64,000 bases of DNA from Cliona cf. orientalis (Eukaryota > Porifera > Demospongiae > Clionaida > Clionaidae). The stretch spans positions 3,968,001 through 4,032,000 of the forward strand of contig OZ005696.1 in the NCBI GenBank assembly GCA_963930775.1, in the 5' to 3' direction. Position 1 is the first letter of the stretch; each line of letters begins with the position of its first letter. Below, in pieces: positions 24,301 through 33,865 of this stretch. The notes under the pieces were generated by a model, which had not been told where the DNA came from, ran no database searches, and worked only from the letters and a program-made list of their open reading frames with translations. A program made the position numbers and the translations under genes.

Positions 24301-25715
24301 TCCAAGGAGGAGCTGATGCACAGTGCGAATATGATCGCTCAGGAAAACTGTGTGGAACATGCAAACCTGGTCTTAGCTTATCTGTAAGCAGTCCTTGCTG
24401 CCTCCTGTGCTCAAGATACTGGCCGATAGTGTTTGTGGTGATAGTATTGGCTGCATTGCTGCTAGGTATGGCACTGGTAGCCTTATTACTAATACTGAAT
24501 CTGACAGTTGCTGCTGGAACACTCAATGGGTTGATTTTCTATGCCAACATTGCCAATGCGAACAGCATTATCTACTTCCCACATGGACAACCAAAGTTTA
24601 TAACCACTTTCATTGCTTGGCTCAATCTGGACTTGGGTATTGACGTATGCTTTTTTGACGGACTAGATGCCTATTGGAAAACCTGGTTACAATTAGTCTT
24701 TCCAGCATACCTTGTATTTCTCGTTATTGCAGTGATAGCAATAAGCAAGTGGTCAACCAAATTCTCCCAGTTGGTAGGTAAAAGGAACCCTGTGGCAACT
24801 CTTGCTACGCTGATTCTGCTATCTTATACTAAATTCCTTCATATTATCATTGCAGCTCTGTCCTTCACCATCCTCCATTACCCTGATGGCTCCAGTCAGG
24901 TTGTCTGGCTTCCTGATGCCACTGTTTCTTACTTCCTCGGCAAACACTCGGCCCTCTTCATAACAGCTCTCTTCATCCTCATAATATGCACTGTTTATAC
25001 GATTTTGATATTCTCATGGCACTGGCTCCTCTATCTACAGGACAAAAAATACTTCAGGTTGTTGTTACGTCAGAAACTGAGCCTATTCATTGAACCATAT
25101 CACGTTCCCTACACTCCACAGCATCGATACTGGACAGGTCTCCTTTTATTAGCCAGAATCGTTATCTATCTCACTTCAGCAGTAAACGTGTCCGGTGATC
25201 CCAGCATAAGCCTTCTTGTCACTGGAATAGTAGTGAGCTTCCTCCTATTTCTAAAAGGGTATTTTGGCAACATCTACAGGAATTGGCTGATTGGCTCACT
25301 GGAGGTTGGATGCTACTTGAACATTGTACTGCTTAGCTTCATCACTCTCTTTCTTCTGAACAATAATGGATGCCTACTTGCTGCTGCATACATATCAGGA
25401 CTCATTACACTTACACTGACCTTGATTGTTCTCGTCTACCACATTTTCACCGAAATGATTTCCAAAACTAAGCTTTGGCAAGGAGCAAAGGATAGGTTGA
25501 CACACAGACAGTGGAACATAGATGAGGAAGCAATTATGGAACTGACATCCACACGGTCACTATTGACATCAACCACAGTAGACGCACCACCTCGAGCAGA
25601 ATCAGTTTACAGTGAATACAGGGAGGAGCTCCTGGAACCAACTCAGAGAGAAACAGGAAATACGCTCTTTACAAAATCAAGGTCCTATAAGTTTGATTCA
25701 AACACTAACAATTAA
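21315..25715 (+). CDS. Giant intronless beta-helix receptor with multipass membrane region
   Basis: 1466 residues in one exon. A signal peptide (VVLLLVHFSCLSKVILC) is followed to about residue 720 by some twenty right-handed beta-helix repeats (for example FTGNKATAEGGALYAASG, FSNNKANRYGGVISI). Then come a beta-rich segment, and a Cys-rich stretch (CKCSIGF...CECECDSALLPY; CEYDRSGKLCGTCKPGLS; PCCLLCSRYW). From about residue 1030 there are roughly nine or ten hydrophobic segments to residue 1395, then an 80-residue charged cytosolic tail. N-glycosylation sequons are dense in the ectodomain. The fold resembles chlamydial Pmp repeats fused to an uncharacterised multipass domain. A receptor, adhesion or recognition role is an inference. 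The partial gene at 1-1865 is a paralog in the opposite orientation. Confidence 0.88.
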   Translation: MTVMRTMSKSVVLLLVHFSCLSKVILCNKFYVTGSTNNELQCSVVHCATLAQIAANYSAYLEPAENITLVLQPGHHQLDSELTISNVGGLLITSDELSFDIPSVDIKMARLSNISWVKISGVNFNRSGSITVESVEQFTLENSTISGSNETAIILINTTASIISSAFIFNDNNNGPSENEAHTCMFAHVGGSIVVSMSSATIQSTSFKGNCAKNGGAVYGELDSHILIAKSNFTGNKATAEGGALYAASGCHVTITASIFQNNRAGSFGGALQFLHSTAFINHSNFSNNKANRYGGVISIVSNSAVNIIGSEFHYNAAKDDYNGGVTHVSESKVNITGSNFKNNNNSGVIEGIDSEITVTTSTFHNNTGGVVRALRVKLLVKSSRFTNNTANESWYGGVMWLSSTNISIAYCNFTDNTAYKGGVLEVGNTTLTLTASKFYRNYAFWGGVLRAFRGSFVITNGLNILENNSGHQGIVHLMESTGMLSGIIGFINNSGSLIAHYSSVTFKSSTYFIGGSPLKTNEIILYQEGGAITGFQSNIFLEVKCMFRKNHAENGGAIYTTQSKVNVLGDVYLRNNSATGSGGGIYLYQSELNFQKESTLEFSGNAASQKGGGVHAISSFIKVNFNASGGFYTGSSVYFIENRAMRGGGVSLEMSSYIYILRDNTNNLFNLPKLQYAVHFFDNLADFGGAVYVADETNPATCANVLNRTHSTTTECFLQTLALRGKSTRRILNIQFVQNWARISGNSIFGGLFDRCTVSPFGVTYEEHIFHNEYKNLIGLPQGVAYLTLVSNIQDFQQISSEPIQLYFCKDDEPDPTYQGPNITIKAGETFSISIATIDQVNHTIEATIRSSLLSSASGLGEGQLIQKITKNCANLTFTIFSQNEEEELIMYAEGPCKDASLSQLRLPIQISACKCSIGFQRKYTIRAACECECDSALLPYITNCDTERRTVTRERNFWITYTSSGNKSGYIIHPNCPLDYCYPASANIEINLTVQGGADAQCEYDRSGKLCGTCKPGLSLSVSSPCCLLCSRYWPIVFVVIVLAALLLGMALVALLLILNLTVAAGTLNGLIFYANIANANSIIYFPHGQPKFITTFIAWLNLDLGIDVCFFDGLDAYWKTWLQLVFPAYLVFLVIAVIAISKWSTKFSQLVGKRNPVATLATLILLSYTKFLHIIIAALSFTILHYPDGSSQVVWLPDATVSYFLGKHSALFITALFILIICTVYTILIFSWHWLLYLQDKKYFRLLLRQKLSLFIEPYHVPYTPQHRYWTGLLLLARIVIYLTSAVNVSGDPSISLLVTGIVVSFLLFLKGYFGNIYRNWLIGSLEVGCYLNIVLLSFITLFLLNNNGCLLAAAYISGLITLTLTLIVLVYHIFTEMISKTKLWQGAKDRLTHRQWNIDEEAIMELTSTRSLLTSTTVDAPPRAESVYSEYREELLEPTQRETGNTLFTKSRSYKFDSNTNN

Positions 25716-25884
25716 CTAAAAAGCCTTGCATTACAGTGTGAGTAACTCGTATGATAACTATATGAGCATAGGACTGTCTTAGAGTGTGTATGTGTATTAT
25801 AGCAATCGCATTATTCATGAACTTATGATAATTCTTAGCTTTTCATGTGAAAAGGCTAACACTGTTTGCAATTTTAATCTGAGC

Positions 25885-25945
25885 AAAGTGATTCCTCCTT
25901 GCTTCTCATAGGACACACTACCAGTGTTCTTTCACGCATGTGGGT
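25885..25945 (+). pseudogene. GHL15 N-terminal relic
   Basis: About 50 bp (tcataggacacactaccag and flanks) match the FSWDTLPVFFH coding region of intact copies and then fade. No open frame of use. Confidence 0.55.
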
Positions 25946-26169
25946 TTGTACACACCCAGTTATGACAACATGATAAACCTTGTGCACTTCTTACAAAATT
26001 GAAGCCTAGTACCTGTCCTAAGAGTAGCCAGACAATATCTTGATCAACACTAAATCACAGTAGTTAAATAGTGTCGCTCAAGTGTCAGCAGCTGTTTGTG
26101 TGAGTGTGCACTGGTAGTTAATTATGGCTAAGATTTAGTACAGCTAGTAATCACTCATGTACATCATTA

Positions 26170-26237
26170 ATTATGCACTAGCAAATAGACATCAGGTGAA
26201 TTCATTATGCACTAGCAAATAGACATCAGGTGAATTC
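26170..26237. repeat. 34-bp direct repeat, two copies
   Basis: The unit attatgcactagcaaatag... ending gaattc is present twice without interruption or mismatch (26170-26203 and 26204-26237), which indicates a very recent tandem duplication or slippage. Confidence 0.85.
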
Positions 26238-26424
26238 TAAATCTAAAAACTCAGCACCTCTACAACTTTTTACTGAAATACAGAAAAATCATCAGTAGTG
26301 ATTGCACACATATGTAGAATATCCTCACAGTTTGAATGTTGAATGTTTGCTTGTATAAATAATGCAAAACAATTAGACCACTACCTTGAAAGATATCAAT
26401 AGCCTTGCTGTCAACCCCATAGAG

Positions 26425-26500
26425 CCCCCTGGCTCCACCTCAGTTCTCGTGGGATACACTACTAGTGTTCTTCTATTCCTCCAACTTAGAGGGTGCATAA
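26425..26500 (+). pseudogene. Second GHL15 N-terminal relic
   Basis: The frame reads APPQFSWDTLLVFFYSSN-like sequence (near 26430-26490) matching the mature N-terminus of the GHL15 copies, then loses similarity. Flanking text at 26040-26170 and 26760-26930 is itself a diverged direct repeat (tgatcaac...taaatc; gtacatcatta), which suggests two dead tandem units before the intact gene at 27138. Confidence 0.6.
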
Positions 26501-27137
26501 TATGGGTTTGTATGCATCCAGTTACGGTTATCAATCATTGCCATCTTGGAGAGCATCGTCATTGTAGTACTGTCCAGTGGTGTTGGGCCTTGCAGTGGTG
26601 TCTCTAGATAGTTTGTATACTGGTGGATAATGACAGCATGGTTGATGTACAAAGCTAGCTGATCTTGCTACTCCTAGGCTGCATTATAATAAGTACTAAG
26701 CTGAGGAAGAGCTGCACATACCCAGGTACGAAGCTAGATAGGACATTGTACAGGGACATTTTGATCAACGCTAAATCTTGGCTAAAGCTCTATGCATAGT
26801 AACCTAATGGTTTAGCTACTTACGGCTCACCCACTGTGCAGATGTTCAGGAGTTTGAGTGTGCGCTGACAGTTATTCATAGCTAAGCTTTAGTATGCAGT
26901 CATACATGTACATCATTATGACAGCAGGTGATCAGAATACAGACAGAGCTGCTTGAGACACTTGTGGGGAACATAGTCTTTGAGCTTAACTCAAATCTCA
27001 GTACCATCATGTACTTGACAACAGCGTAGTTAACTGCAAATGACTTAGCTGTATTTCAGTAATGATACCATCCATGACATTTTGATTAAAAATTCATGGT
27101 TTGTCACATGATATGAGCTAGTTACCAAGTTAGTGAA

Positions 27138-28166
27138 TTGTACATTTATGACAACATGCTAATCATACTTGCAGTAGTTCTACTTTTTGGCTCTGCCAAT
27201 GCAGCTCTGCCTCAGTTCTCATGGGACACACTGCCGGTGTTCTTCCATTCCTCCAACTCCACTGGACAGTACAATGATGATGCTCTCAAAGTGATTGCCA
27301 AGTTTCAGATGGTGACTATAGAGAAGTGGATGGGCTGGGAGGTGAAAGGTATCGATGATGAAGATGAAATGGTCCTTGCAATGATGGCAGTCAAAAAGCT
27401 AAGCCCTAAGGTGGCTACTTACTTCTATATGAACTCTGTCCGGGATCGTCCTGAAATGACCCGCATGGCCAGAGACTTGCAGCAACATCCAGAATATGCA
27501 CTCAAAGACGATAAAGGAGAGAAAGTGATGAGTGGAGATTACTATGTGTTTGATCTATCCAAAAAAGAGGTACGAAAATGGTGGCTCAATATTTGCCTCA
27601 ATGCCACCAAGTTTGCCAACGGGGATGGGTGTTTTTGTGACATGTCAGCATCAGAAGATGCACATCTCAAACCTCCTCCTAGTGAGTCAGTAATGAAGGC
27701 TTGGGGGGAGGGAATGGTCAACCTGACACGTGAAGTGCAGGAGGCTCTCGGTGATGACAAACTACTCATAGGAAAAGTGGCAAACCAGTCCTATGTCAAA
27801 GCTGTGCAAATAGAATTTTTCACACCAGACAATAATTCCATCAACTCACTCATGCTGGGAGCTCAAGCAGGTCAAATAGTGCAAGCCCATGTACCACGTA
27901 ATGTCTCCTGTACTGGAGACCTCACTGACTACATGGCTGCATTCCTGATTGGAGCTGGTGATTACTCATACTTTGGATGCGGTGACTGGTACGCAGAAGG
28001 AGGTGATACTTCACCACTTACATGGCGTACAGAATATAATATACTTATTGGAGTACCAAAATTTCCAGCTCTATACAATGATGGAGTATGGACAAGAGCA
28101 TTTGCCTTGGGTACAACGGCTTCATTCGATACCAAAACTAACAAAGGAGCCATAAACTGGGAATAG
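27138..28166 (+). CDS. GHL15-like putative secreted glycosidase, copy 8 (intact)
   Basis: 342 residues, single exon. The hydrophobic start MLIILAVVLLFGSANA (second Met, 27156) or MYIYDN (27138) leads to ALPQFSWDTLPVFFHSSN. It keeps VTIEKWMGWE, TYFYMNSVRDRPEM, YVFDLSKKEVRKWW, GDGCFCDMS, LLIGKVANQSYVKAVQ and YFGCGDWYAEGGDTSPLTW. It is the most distant intact copy, 15 kb from copy 4 and beyond the SLC15-like and beta-helix genes. TCACATGA is at 27104-27111, only 26 bp before the first Met, which argues for the downstream Met or a very short leader. Enzymatic role inferred from family only. Confidence 0.85.
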   Translation: MYIYDNMLIILAVVLLFGSANAALPQFSWDTLPVFFHSSNSTGQYNDDALKVIAKFQMVTIEKWMGWEVKGIDDEDEMVLAMMAVKKLSPKVATYFYMNSVRDRPEMTRMARDLQQHPEYALKDDKGEKVMSGDYYVFDLSKKEVRKWWLNICLNATKFANGDGCFCDMSASEDAHLKPPPSESVMKAWGEGMVNLTREVQEALGDDKLLIGKVANQSYVKAVQIEFFTPDNNSINSLMLGAQAGQIVQAHVPRNVSCTGDLTDYMAAFLIGAGDYSYFGCGDWYAEGGDTSPLTWRTEYNILIGVPKFPALYNDGVWTRAFALGTTASFDTKTNKGAINWE

Positions 28167-28882
28167 GTTTAACGTTATGTGTATTGCACCAGACTGGAGT
28201 TCTTCATTGCTAAACTACACTTCTAAATGAAGCATTAACAAATTTGTACAACACAATAAGAATGGTAATAATCAATTTCATTTGGTACCTAGACTATAAG
28301 TACATACAGGAATGGCCCAGATACTCTCACAACAATATTATGAATACACCACTAAAGGCAAACACTCCATCCAGGTGAGCCACTACACTCGACAGTGCGC
28401 TACATTGTACACAGGTACCTGCATGCGCAAATATCCAATGTGGCTATGCCCCTCATTTTCAACTGTGGGCTGGCTCTATGAACTCCTTTCTTGGTTCATG
28501 GGCTATCATATAATATGAACTATGTTTTATAATGATTATTAGTTCGCTATGACTACTAATATGCATAATACCATAGGTTGTGTTTTAATTGGGTGACTTT
28601 ATGATTGCGAACTAGATCTAATAAATGTGTGCAGGCAAGCCACACCCCTCAATCTGAGTATGAGGATGTGGCTTGAGCAATACATGGGATGTACTATATG
28701 TAGCTTTAGAACTAGAGTCAGTCGACTCTCGAATGATGCCGAGTCCAAATAGCACAGCTAAGTTATTTGGCTGGACAGACATACACACAGATGGACAGAA
28801 TTGATTGCTTTACACCTTGCACATGCGCACGCGGTAATAAATCATTTATACCACACGGCACCAGAATCGACAAAAGCCTAAC
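28167..28882. other. Left flank of the NTMT1 5' exons (end of the giant intron)
   Basis: AT-rich intronic sequence. It contains a short stretch similar to 3190-3240 (aagccac...gaggatgtggcttg), probably a dispersed repeat. No gene supported. Confidence 0.45.
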
Positions 28883-29612
28883 CTTCATGAATGGTTGTAT
28901 AAACTTGCGTGATGATGCTGCATCAGTACTGGAGAGTTGGCCAAATCCTCCCAGCATCCCATCAACAGTGGCAGGAACAGCCTACAGTGCAACAGGGAGT
29001 CCTTATCTCAACACCCATAGATCTAGACTACAGGGCTTATGAACAACAAATGTATGCACTAGATGTGATCGTGTTGACTGTAAGGCAAGGATTTGCTATG
29101 GGCAAGGAGGTGCTTGCTGGAGGTCAACGCATACTGTCTATAGCTTTTTCAAATATGATCGTGACGTGGCACCATTCTGTATCCAACTGCAGACCTTGCC
29201 GCATGGAACCAAAATTGAATATGCATTTCACCAGACCCATTTTCTGCGTGCAATAGAGCCTGGGCACGAGTCTACCTGCCCCTCCCTCCGGGTCCCCTCT
29301 CAATCAATTACTACGCCACCGCCACCTTAGTTCTTTATCTCTTGAAACGCTACTACTGCTTTGAGAACCAGACCCAGTTTGAATAAGTACACCACACACA
29401 TGTAGCTAGCCATATTAAAGAACACACTGCATACATATTCTGACAGCTTGGACAGCTGTACATACATGTACATGTAAACAACTAATTGAAGCTACCTCCC
29501 AGTACTTTGCAGCATCTCCGTAAAAGTTCTTTCTTTTAGCTGGGTTCTGGTCTATACTAGAACTCTCATCACCAACATCACTGTCCATGTCATCCTCATC
29601 TATGGATGCCAT
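28883..29612 (-). CDS. NTMT1: NTMT1, 5' exons
   Basis: Two minus-strand exons: 29496-29612 (starts MASIDEDDMDSDVG, ends KNFYGDAAKYWE) and 28883-28981 (AVPATVDGMLGGFGQLSS...SSRKFIQPFMK). Human NTMT1 reads YSKAKTYWKQIPPTVDGMLGG and NSSRKFLQRFLREGPN in the same order, so this is the missing N-terminal third of the gene whose other exons are at 6060-6864. All six exons give 735 nt, or 244 residues, with no frame conflict. Exon 1 carries an acidic N-terminal extension. The gene is transcribed away from DPH1, whose ATG is 90 bp from this one. Confidence 0.9.
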
Positions 29613-29702
29613 TTGTCACTATGGATGAAGGTAAAGGTCGTCAATACCACGTGCGGTGACCCTGTACCTTCTCAATCTTCGCACCTTCATAATTTCTAAA
29701 AG
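29613..29702. promoter_or_regulatory. Bidirectional promoter, NTMT1 / DPH1
   Basis: Only 90 bp separate the two divergent start codons, so both genes must share a promoter region (5' leaders included). It contains an E-box-like cacgtg (29649-29654). No TATA box is evident, as expected for housekeeping genes. Confidence 0.7.
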
Positions 29703-30983
29703 ATGGCGGACCAACAAGATCCCAAGAAGATATCAGCATACGAAGGCAGAAGAAGACGTTTTATTGGCGCAAAGTCTACGAAAGGAGGTCCTCAAACATC
29801 TGTGGTTCCGAAGGAGACCGAGCTCAGCATTTCTCGACGTAGATTTGGCAATCAAATACCTGATGAAATCCTCAATAACCACGAGCTGAACTCTGCTCTA
29901 GCAGTCCTACCTTCAAATTACAACTTTGAAGTGCACAAGACCATTTGGCGGATAAAACAGAACAAGACAAAGAGAGTGGCGCTTCAGTTTCCGGAGGGTC
30001 TCCTCATGTTTGCCTGTACCATTGCTGATATCATTGAGTGGTTTACCAGTGCAGAGACAATCATCATGGGCGACGTGACGTATGGTGCATGTTGTGTGGA
30101 CGACTACACAGCAAGAGCACTGGGAGCCGACATGATGGTGCACTATGGCCATAGTTGCCTCATACCCATTGATACAACATCCATCAAGATGCTCTATGTA
30201 TTCGTGGATATCAAGATAGACAACCAGCACATCATTGATGTTCTGAAGCACAACTTTAAGCCTGGATCTCAGTTTGCACTTGTGAGTACCATTCAGTTTG
30301 TTGCAGCTCTTCAGAGCATCCAGCAAGTACTTTCAACTGACTATAAGGTGATTATTCCACAATCAAAGCCCCTCTCTCCCGGTGAAATTTTGGGCTGTAC
30401 ATCTCCCAAGCTTCCAGATGGAACTGAAGCAATTGTGTACATTGGTGATGGACGATTTCATCTAGAGTCGATTATGATAGCTAATCCATCAGTGCAGGCA
30501 TTTCAGTACGATCCATACAGCAAGGTTTTCTCACACGAATACTATGACCATGATCAGATGAAGGCAACACGAAGAGGAGCAATTCTTCAAGCATCAAGTG
30601 CAAAACAGTTTGGTATCATTCTTGGTACTCTAGGGAGACAAGGGAGCCCCAAAATCCTTGATTTTCTTAAGGATTCACTGAGGAAAGCTGGAATTGATTT
30701 TATTGTTGTATTGCTCTCAGAAGTATTTCCTGATAAACTAAAGTTGTTCAAAGATGTTGATGTGTGGGTGCAGATTGCCTGTCCTAGGCTCTCCATCGAC
30801 TGGGGAACAGCATTCAACAAGCCATTGTTGACCCCCTATGAAGCTTCAGTTGCTCTAGGAATGGTGGATTGGAAGGAAACATATCCAATGGACTTCTATG
30901 CTAACTCTAGTTTAGGTCCTTGGACAGTAAACAATGAAGTAAACAGACCTAAACGAGTTATGACCAAGGCTAAACGTACCTGA
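29703..30983 (+). CDS. DPH1: DPH1, diphthamide biosynthesis 3-amino-3-carboxypropyl transferase subunit
   Basis: 426 residues in one exon. It matches eukaryotic DPH1 throughout: [130 protein letters not shown] and [17 protein letters not shown]. The three cysteines that hold the [4Fe-4S] cluster of the Dph1/Dph2 radical enzyme lie in the GACCVDD, GCTSP and ACPRLS blocks. With DPH2 it carries out the first step of diphthamide formation on elongation factor 2. The lack of introns is unusual among its multi-exon neighbours but the protein is full length. Confidence 0.95.
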   Translation: MADQQDPKKISAYEGRRRRFIGAKSTKGGPQTSVVPKETELSISRRRFGNQIPDEILNNHELNSALAVLPSNYNFEVHKTIWRIKQNKTKRVALQFPEGLLMFACTIADIIEWFTSAETIIMGDVTYGACCVDDYTARALGADMMVHYGHSCLIPIDTTSIKMLYVFVDIKIDNQHIIDVLKHNFKPGSQFALVSTIQFVAALQSIQQVLSTDYKVIIPQSKPLSPGEILGCTSPKLPDGTEAIVYIGDGRFHLESIMIANPSVQAFQYDPYSKVFSHEYYDHDQMKATRRGAILQASSAKQFGIILGTLGRQGSPKILDFLKDSLRKAGIDFIVVLLSEVFPDKLKLFKDVDVWVQIACPRLSIDWGTAFNKPLLTPYEASVALGMVDWKETYPMDFYANSSLGPWTVNNEVNRPKRVMTKAKRT

Positions 30984-31361
30984 TATTGTTTTGATGATGG
31001 TATTAAATATGAAAATTGTTGACCATGCAATCGTGATGATGGATCCAAATGCTTAGCACTAGCAGGGACTATACATTATCTTTTGAAAGATAATGTATAG
31101 TCCCCTGGCGCTAGTCTCGAAATGCGGAAACTCCAAAATTTTGCTACAGTCCGGATTCCCGTTCGAGCCCCGCCCCTCTTCGTGCGAAGCATGCGCGTGC
31201 AGTAGCCAAGAGCAATAATGTGTTTCCTTGGTGATGTTTTTTAGCGTTAGTACGCATCTCCAGTATGAATCGACAGAGCTGAGCGTTGCTGCTGATGCTT
31301 TCGTTGTTGTTCGACGTCCTGTTATCGTGGTAATAAAACCGCCTATAATAATCTCCGTATT
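30984..31361. other. DPH1-FoxN spacer with a hairpin
   Basis: At 31066-31101, gggactatacattatc is followed after a few bases by its exact inverse gataatgtatagtccc; flanking ctag/gcgctag extends the pairing. It may be a small MITE or a leftover of one (the same word cagggactata recurs at 33827). The GC-richer stretch from 31140 to 31361 is probably the FoxN promoter and 5' leader. Confidence 0.55.
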
Positions 31362-33610
31362 ATGTCTGCTGCCACTGGCAGCGAGGATGTTGATCTCACA
31401 AACTTGAATTGGGTGCCTGGTGCTCCAGCACCTCTCCCAGCTAATTTCTCAGTTTCTCCTCCAGATCAGAAGAGTCCTGGCAATCGAAACCGTGGCTCAC
31501 CTTTTTCTCCATTCCCTGGGTGCACTACCTTATCGAATACGAGCTCCCCTGCTTCGCAATCGAGGCCAGTTGAGATTGTGGTGACAAATTCATGGAGAAA
31601 TGAGAATGTGTTCACCCCCCAATCGCCCTCAATGTTGCATAATTGCAGCAGCCACCCTTCGACTCCCCAGCGAAGGCGAAATACAAGTCTTTGCAACAAT
31701 AATAGTGAGCATCCGAAGCCGAATTGCTCCTATACCTGTCTTATTGGAATGGCTTTGAAAGCCAGCCCTGGAACTGATGGATGCTTGCCTGTAAATGAGA
31801 TCTACAAATACATTGAGTAAGTATGATTGCATCATAAAATTAATGATGATGCTGACCAATATGAATAAAAAACAATTGTACACAGGAAAGAGTTTCCTTA
31901 CTTCAAGACAGCACCTGATGGCTGGAAGGTAGCCTACAATCACTATCGATATCATGCTTTATAATGCTTTGATCATCTATAGAATTCAGTGAGGCATAAT
32001 CTCTCCCTTAATCCATCCTTTCGTAAAGTAACTCGTACTGATGGCTGGCAAGGGAAGAAAGGTTTCTTCTGGGAGATTGCACCCGAAAAGAAGGAAGCTG
32101 TCGATTCAGAAGTGGATGCATTTCTGAAATGCTTGGGAAAAGAGCTTCAACCACACTCAACACTGCTCACATGTAAGTTATTTAATATTGCAATGCAGTG
32201 CATGCAGCTGATCTATAATCTATGCTATGATTTTCAGCTCCCATTCAGCCCACTGCCGGACTAGGTAGATTCCCTCGACAATCTACCCCTTGCAAGCCAA
32301 CCACACCTCGCCAACAGTCAACTCCTTGTAAGGTGACTGTACCTCGACAGTCCACACCTTCCTGCAGGGTGACTGCATCCAAAGTAATAACACCAAGTAA
32401 ACCAAAAATGAAGCCACCACCTGACGTTGCACAGTATTCCCCACAAATTCAGGTAGGTATTTCACCATAATGATGGTGATACACTTGATTCATGCTTGCT
32501 ACTACAATTATCATTCAGGAGCAAATAATGGCTTCACAAATCAAAGTAAGGTCAGAACCCTCTCCCACTCAACGAGAATTTGACATGGATAACACTCCAT
32601 CTGAATACATTGGAATTGAAGCACCATCTGGTGATCCTAATGAGTCTGCCAGGGAACTATTTGGTCTCGACACTACACCAGTATCCAAAGACCATCAATT
32701 CCAACAGCAGAGCAATGGCGCTAACGGTTCAGATGGTCCTCTGGTTCCACTGTACACACCAGTAACTCCTTTCTATGGGACAATCTACGGATATCCTTAC
32801 CCTGTAGCCAATTCTTCTCCCAGTCCCTTGATTGCTGTACCACCACCATCACATTTCATGCCACCATATTTGCCATCACAATATGTACACTATCTTCCTA
32901 ACAATCAGACAGGGATAGTGTACGGTCCTACTGTTGGAAATCAAATGATGTTTGGTATGGGATATAATGCACCTAATGAAAACAATTTGGAAATGGAAAC
33001 CTCCAATGATAGCAGAGATTCCAGGGGCAAAGATGTGAATGAAGATGATGAAGTATTAAGGCACAAGCAAGCACCATCAACACCTACATCACATTTTGCC
33101 CAAGGAAATGGGTATACACAAAAGAGGCTACGTCTAAATGATGATGAATCCGTTTCTCCAGCTCATCTGGCAGATACTGAAGGCCAGAACGTGAATGTGG
33201 ATGCCATAGTTGCACAACTGTTAGGGCAGAGTAATGGAAGCATTGATGATATTGGGGTGAATGGGCTCAGTGACCATGAGAAAGAGCATTACTTACAACA
33301 ATTTGTAGGACTGGTTGATCTTGATAACCTTTTTAAGAGCAATCAAAATTCTTTCACTTCTTCACCTTGTACTCCATCAGAAAATACTGCAAGCAGTTTT
33401 GAAGAAAGTAGATCTACTTGTGATAACAGTGTGAGATCATCCACTGTTCCTCGTTTTGAAAGTCTTCTTGAGATTAATGATCAAAACATCAAATGTATGC
33501 AGGATGGTTTGATTGGCAGCCAAGGAGCACAACTTGATAACAGTGATATTATTTATCCGCAATCACCACTGTGTACAGAAGAAGTTATTGTAGAAACTTA
33601 CCAAGGATGA
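31362..33610 (+). CDS. FoxN1/4-type forkhead transcription factor
   Basis: Five exons join in frame: 31362-31816, 31886-31928, 31983-32172, 32238-32452 and 32519-33610, giving 664 residues. The forkhead domain spans about residues 119-212 and is spread over exons 1-3: [38 protein letters not shown] and [18 protein letters not shown] (recognition helix). [22 protein letters not shown] is characteristic of the FoxN1/4 class, and the N-terminal DLTNLNWV fits as well. Exon 4 is basic and Pro/Thr/Ser-rich with a threefold PRQSTP(C)-type repeat. The C-terminal part is Ser/Asn/Gln-rich and acidic, ending with LQQFVGLVDLDNLFKS, a likely activation region. FoxN1/4 proteins regulate epithelial and ciliated-cell programmes in other animals; the role here is unknown. 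Confidence 0.88.
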
Positions 33611-33865
33611 AAAGTTATTCCCTTAATGTGTATTCATCAAGATTGTTTTATTATTCCTGTAATAATTTTTTCACCGAAAAGCTTTTGCTACATGTACTAT
33701 GATAATAATAATTATTATTGTAGACATTAATATGTGCGTCTGCGCATGCGCGTAAAATTAATAGTGTGTGTGTGTGTAGCTCAGATTGTGGATTTTGCTG
33801 CTTGCGGTCACGAGTTCAAGCGCTTAAGCAGGGACTATAGTCCCTGATTCAAGAGACGATTGACA
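33611..33865. other. Spacer with tRNA-like boxes
   Basis: The A-box-like tagctcagattgtgg (33777-33791) and B-box-like gagttcaagcg (33812-33822) are spaced as in a tRNA gene or tRNA-derived SINE, but I cannot fold a full cloverleaf. The palindrome agggactatagtccct lies at 33829-33844, immediately before the next gene's leader. Confidence 0.4.

Noticed and set aside
28312..28518. 68-codon frame after GHL15 copy 8
   Set aside because: No similarity to anything recognised and located within the NTMT1 intron.
33777..33822. Possible tRNA gene
   Set aside because: A- and B-box-like strings are present, but no acceptor stem or full cloverleaf can be formed; more likely a SINE remnant.
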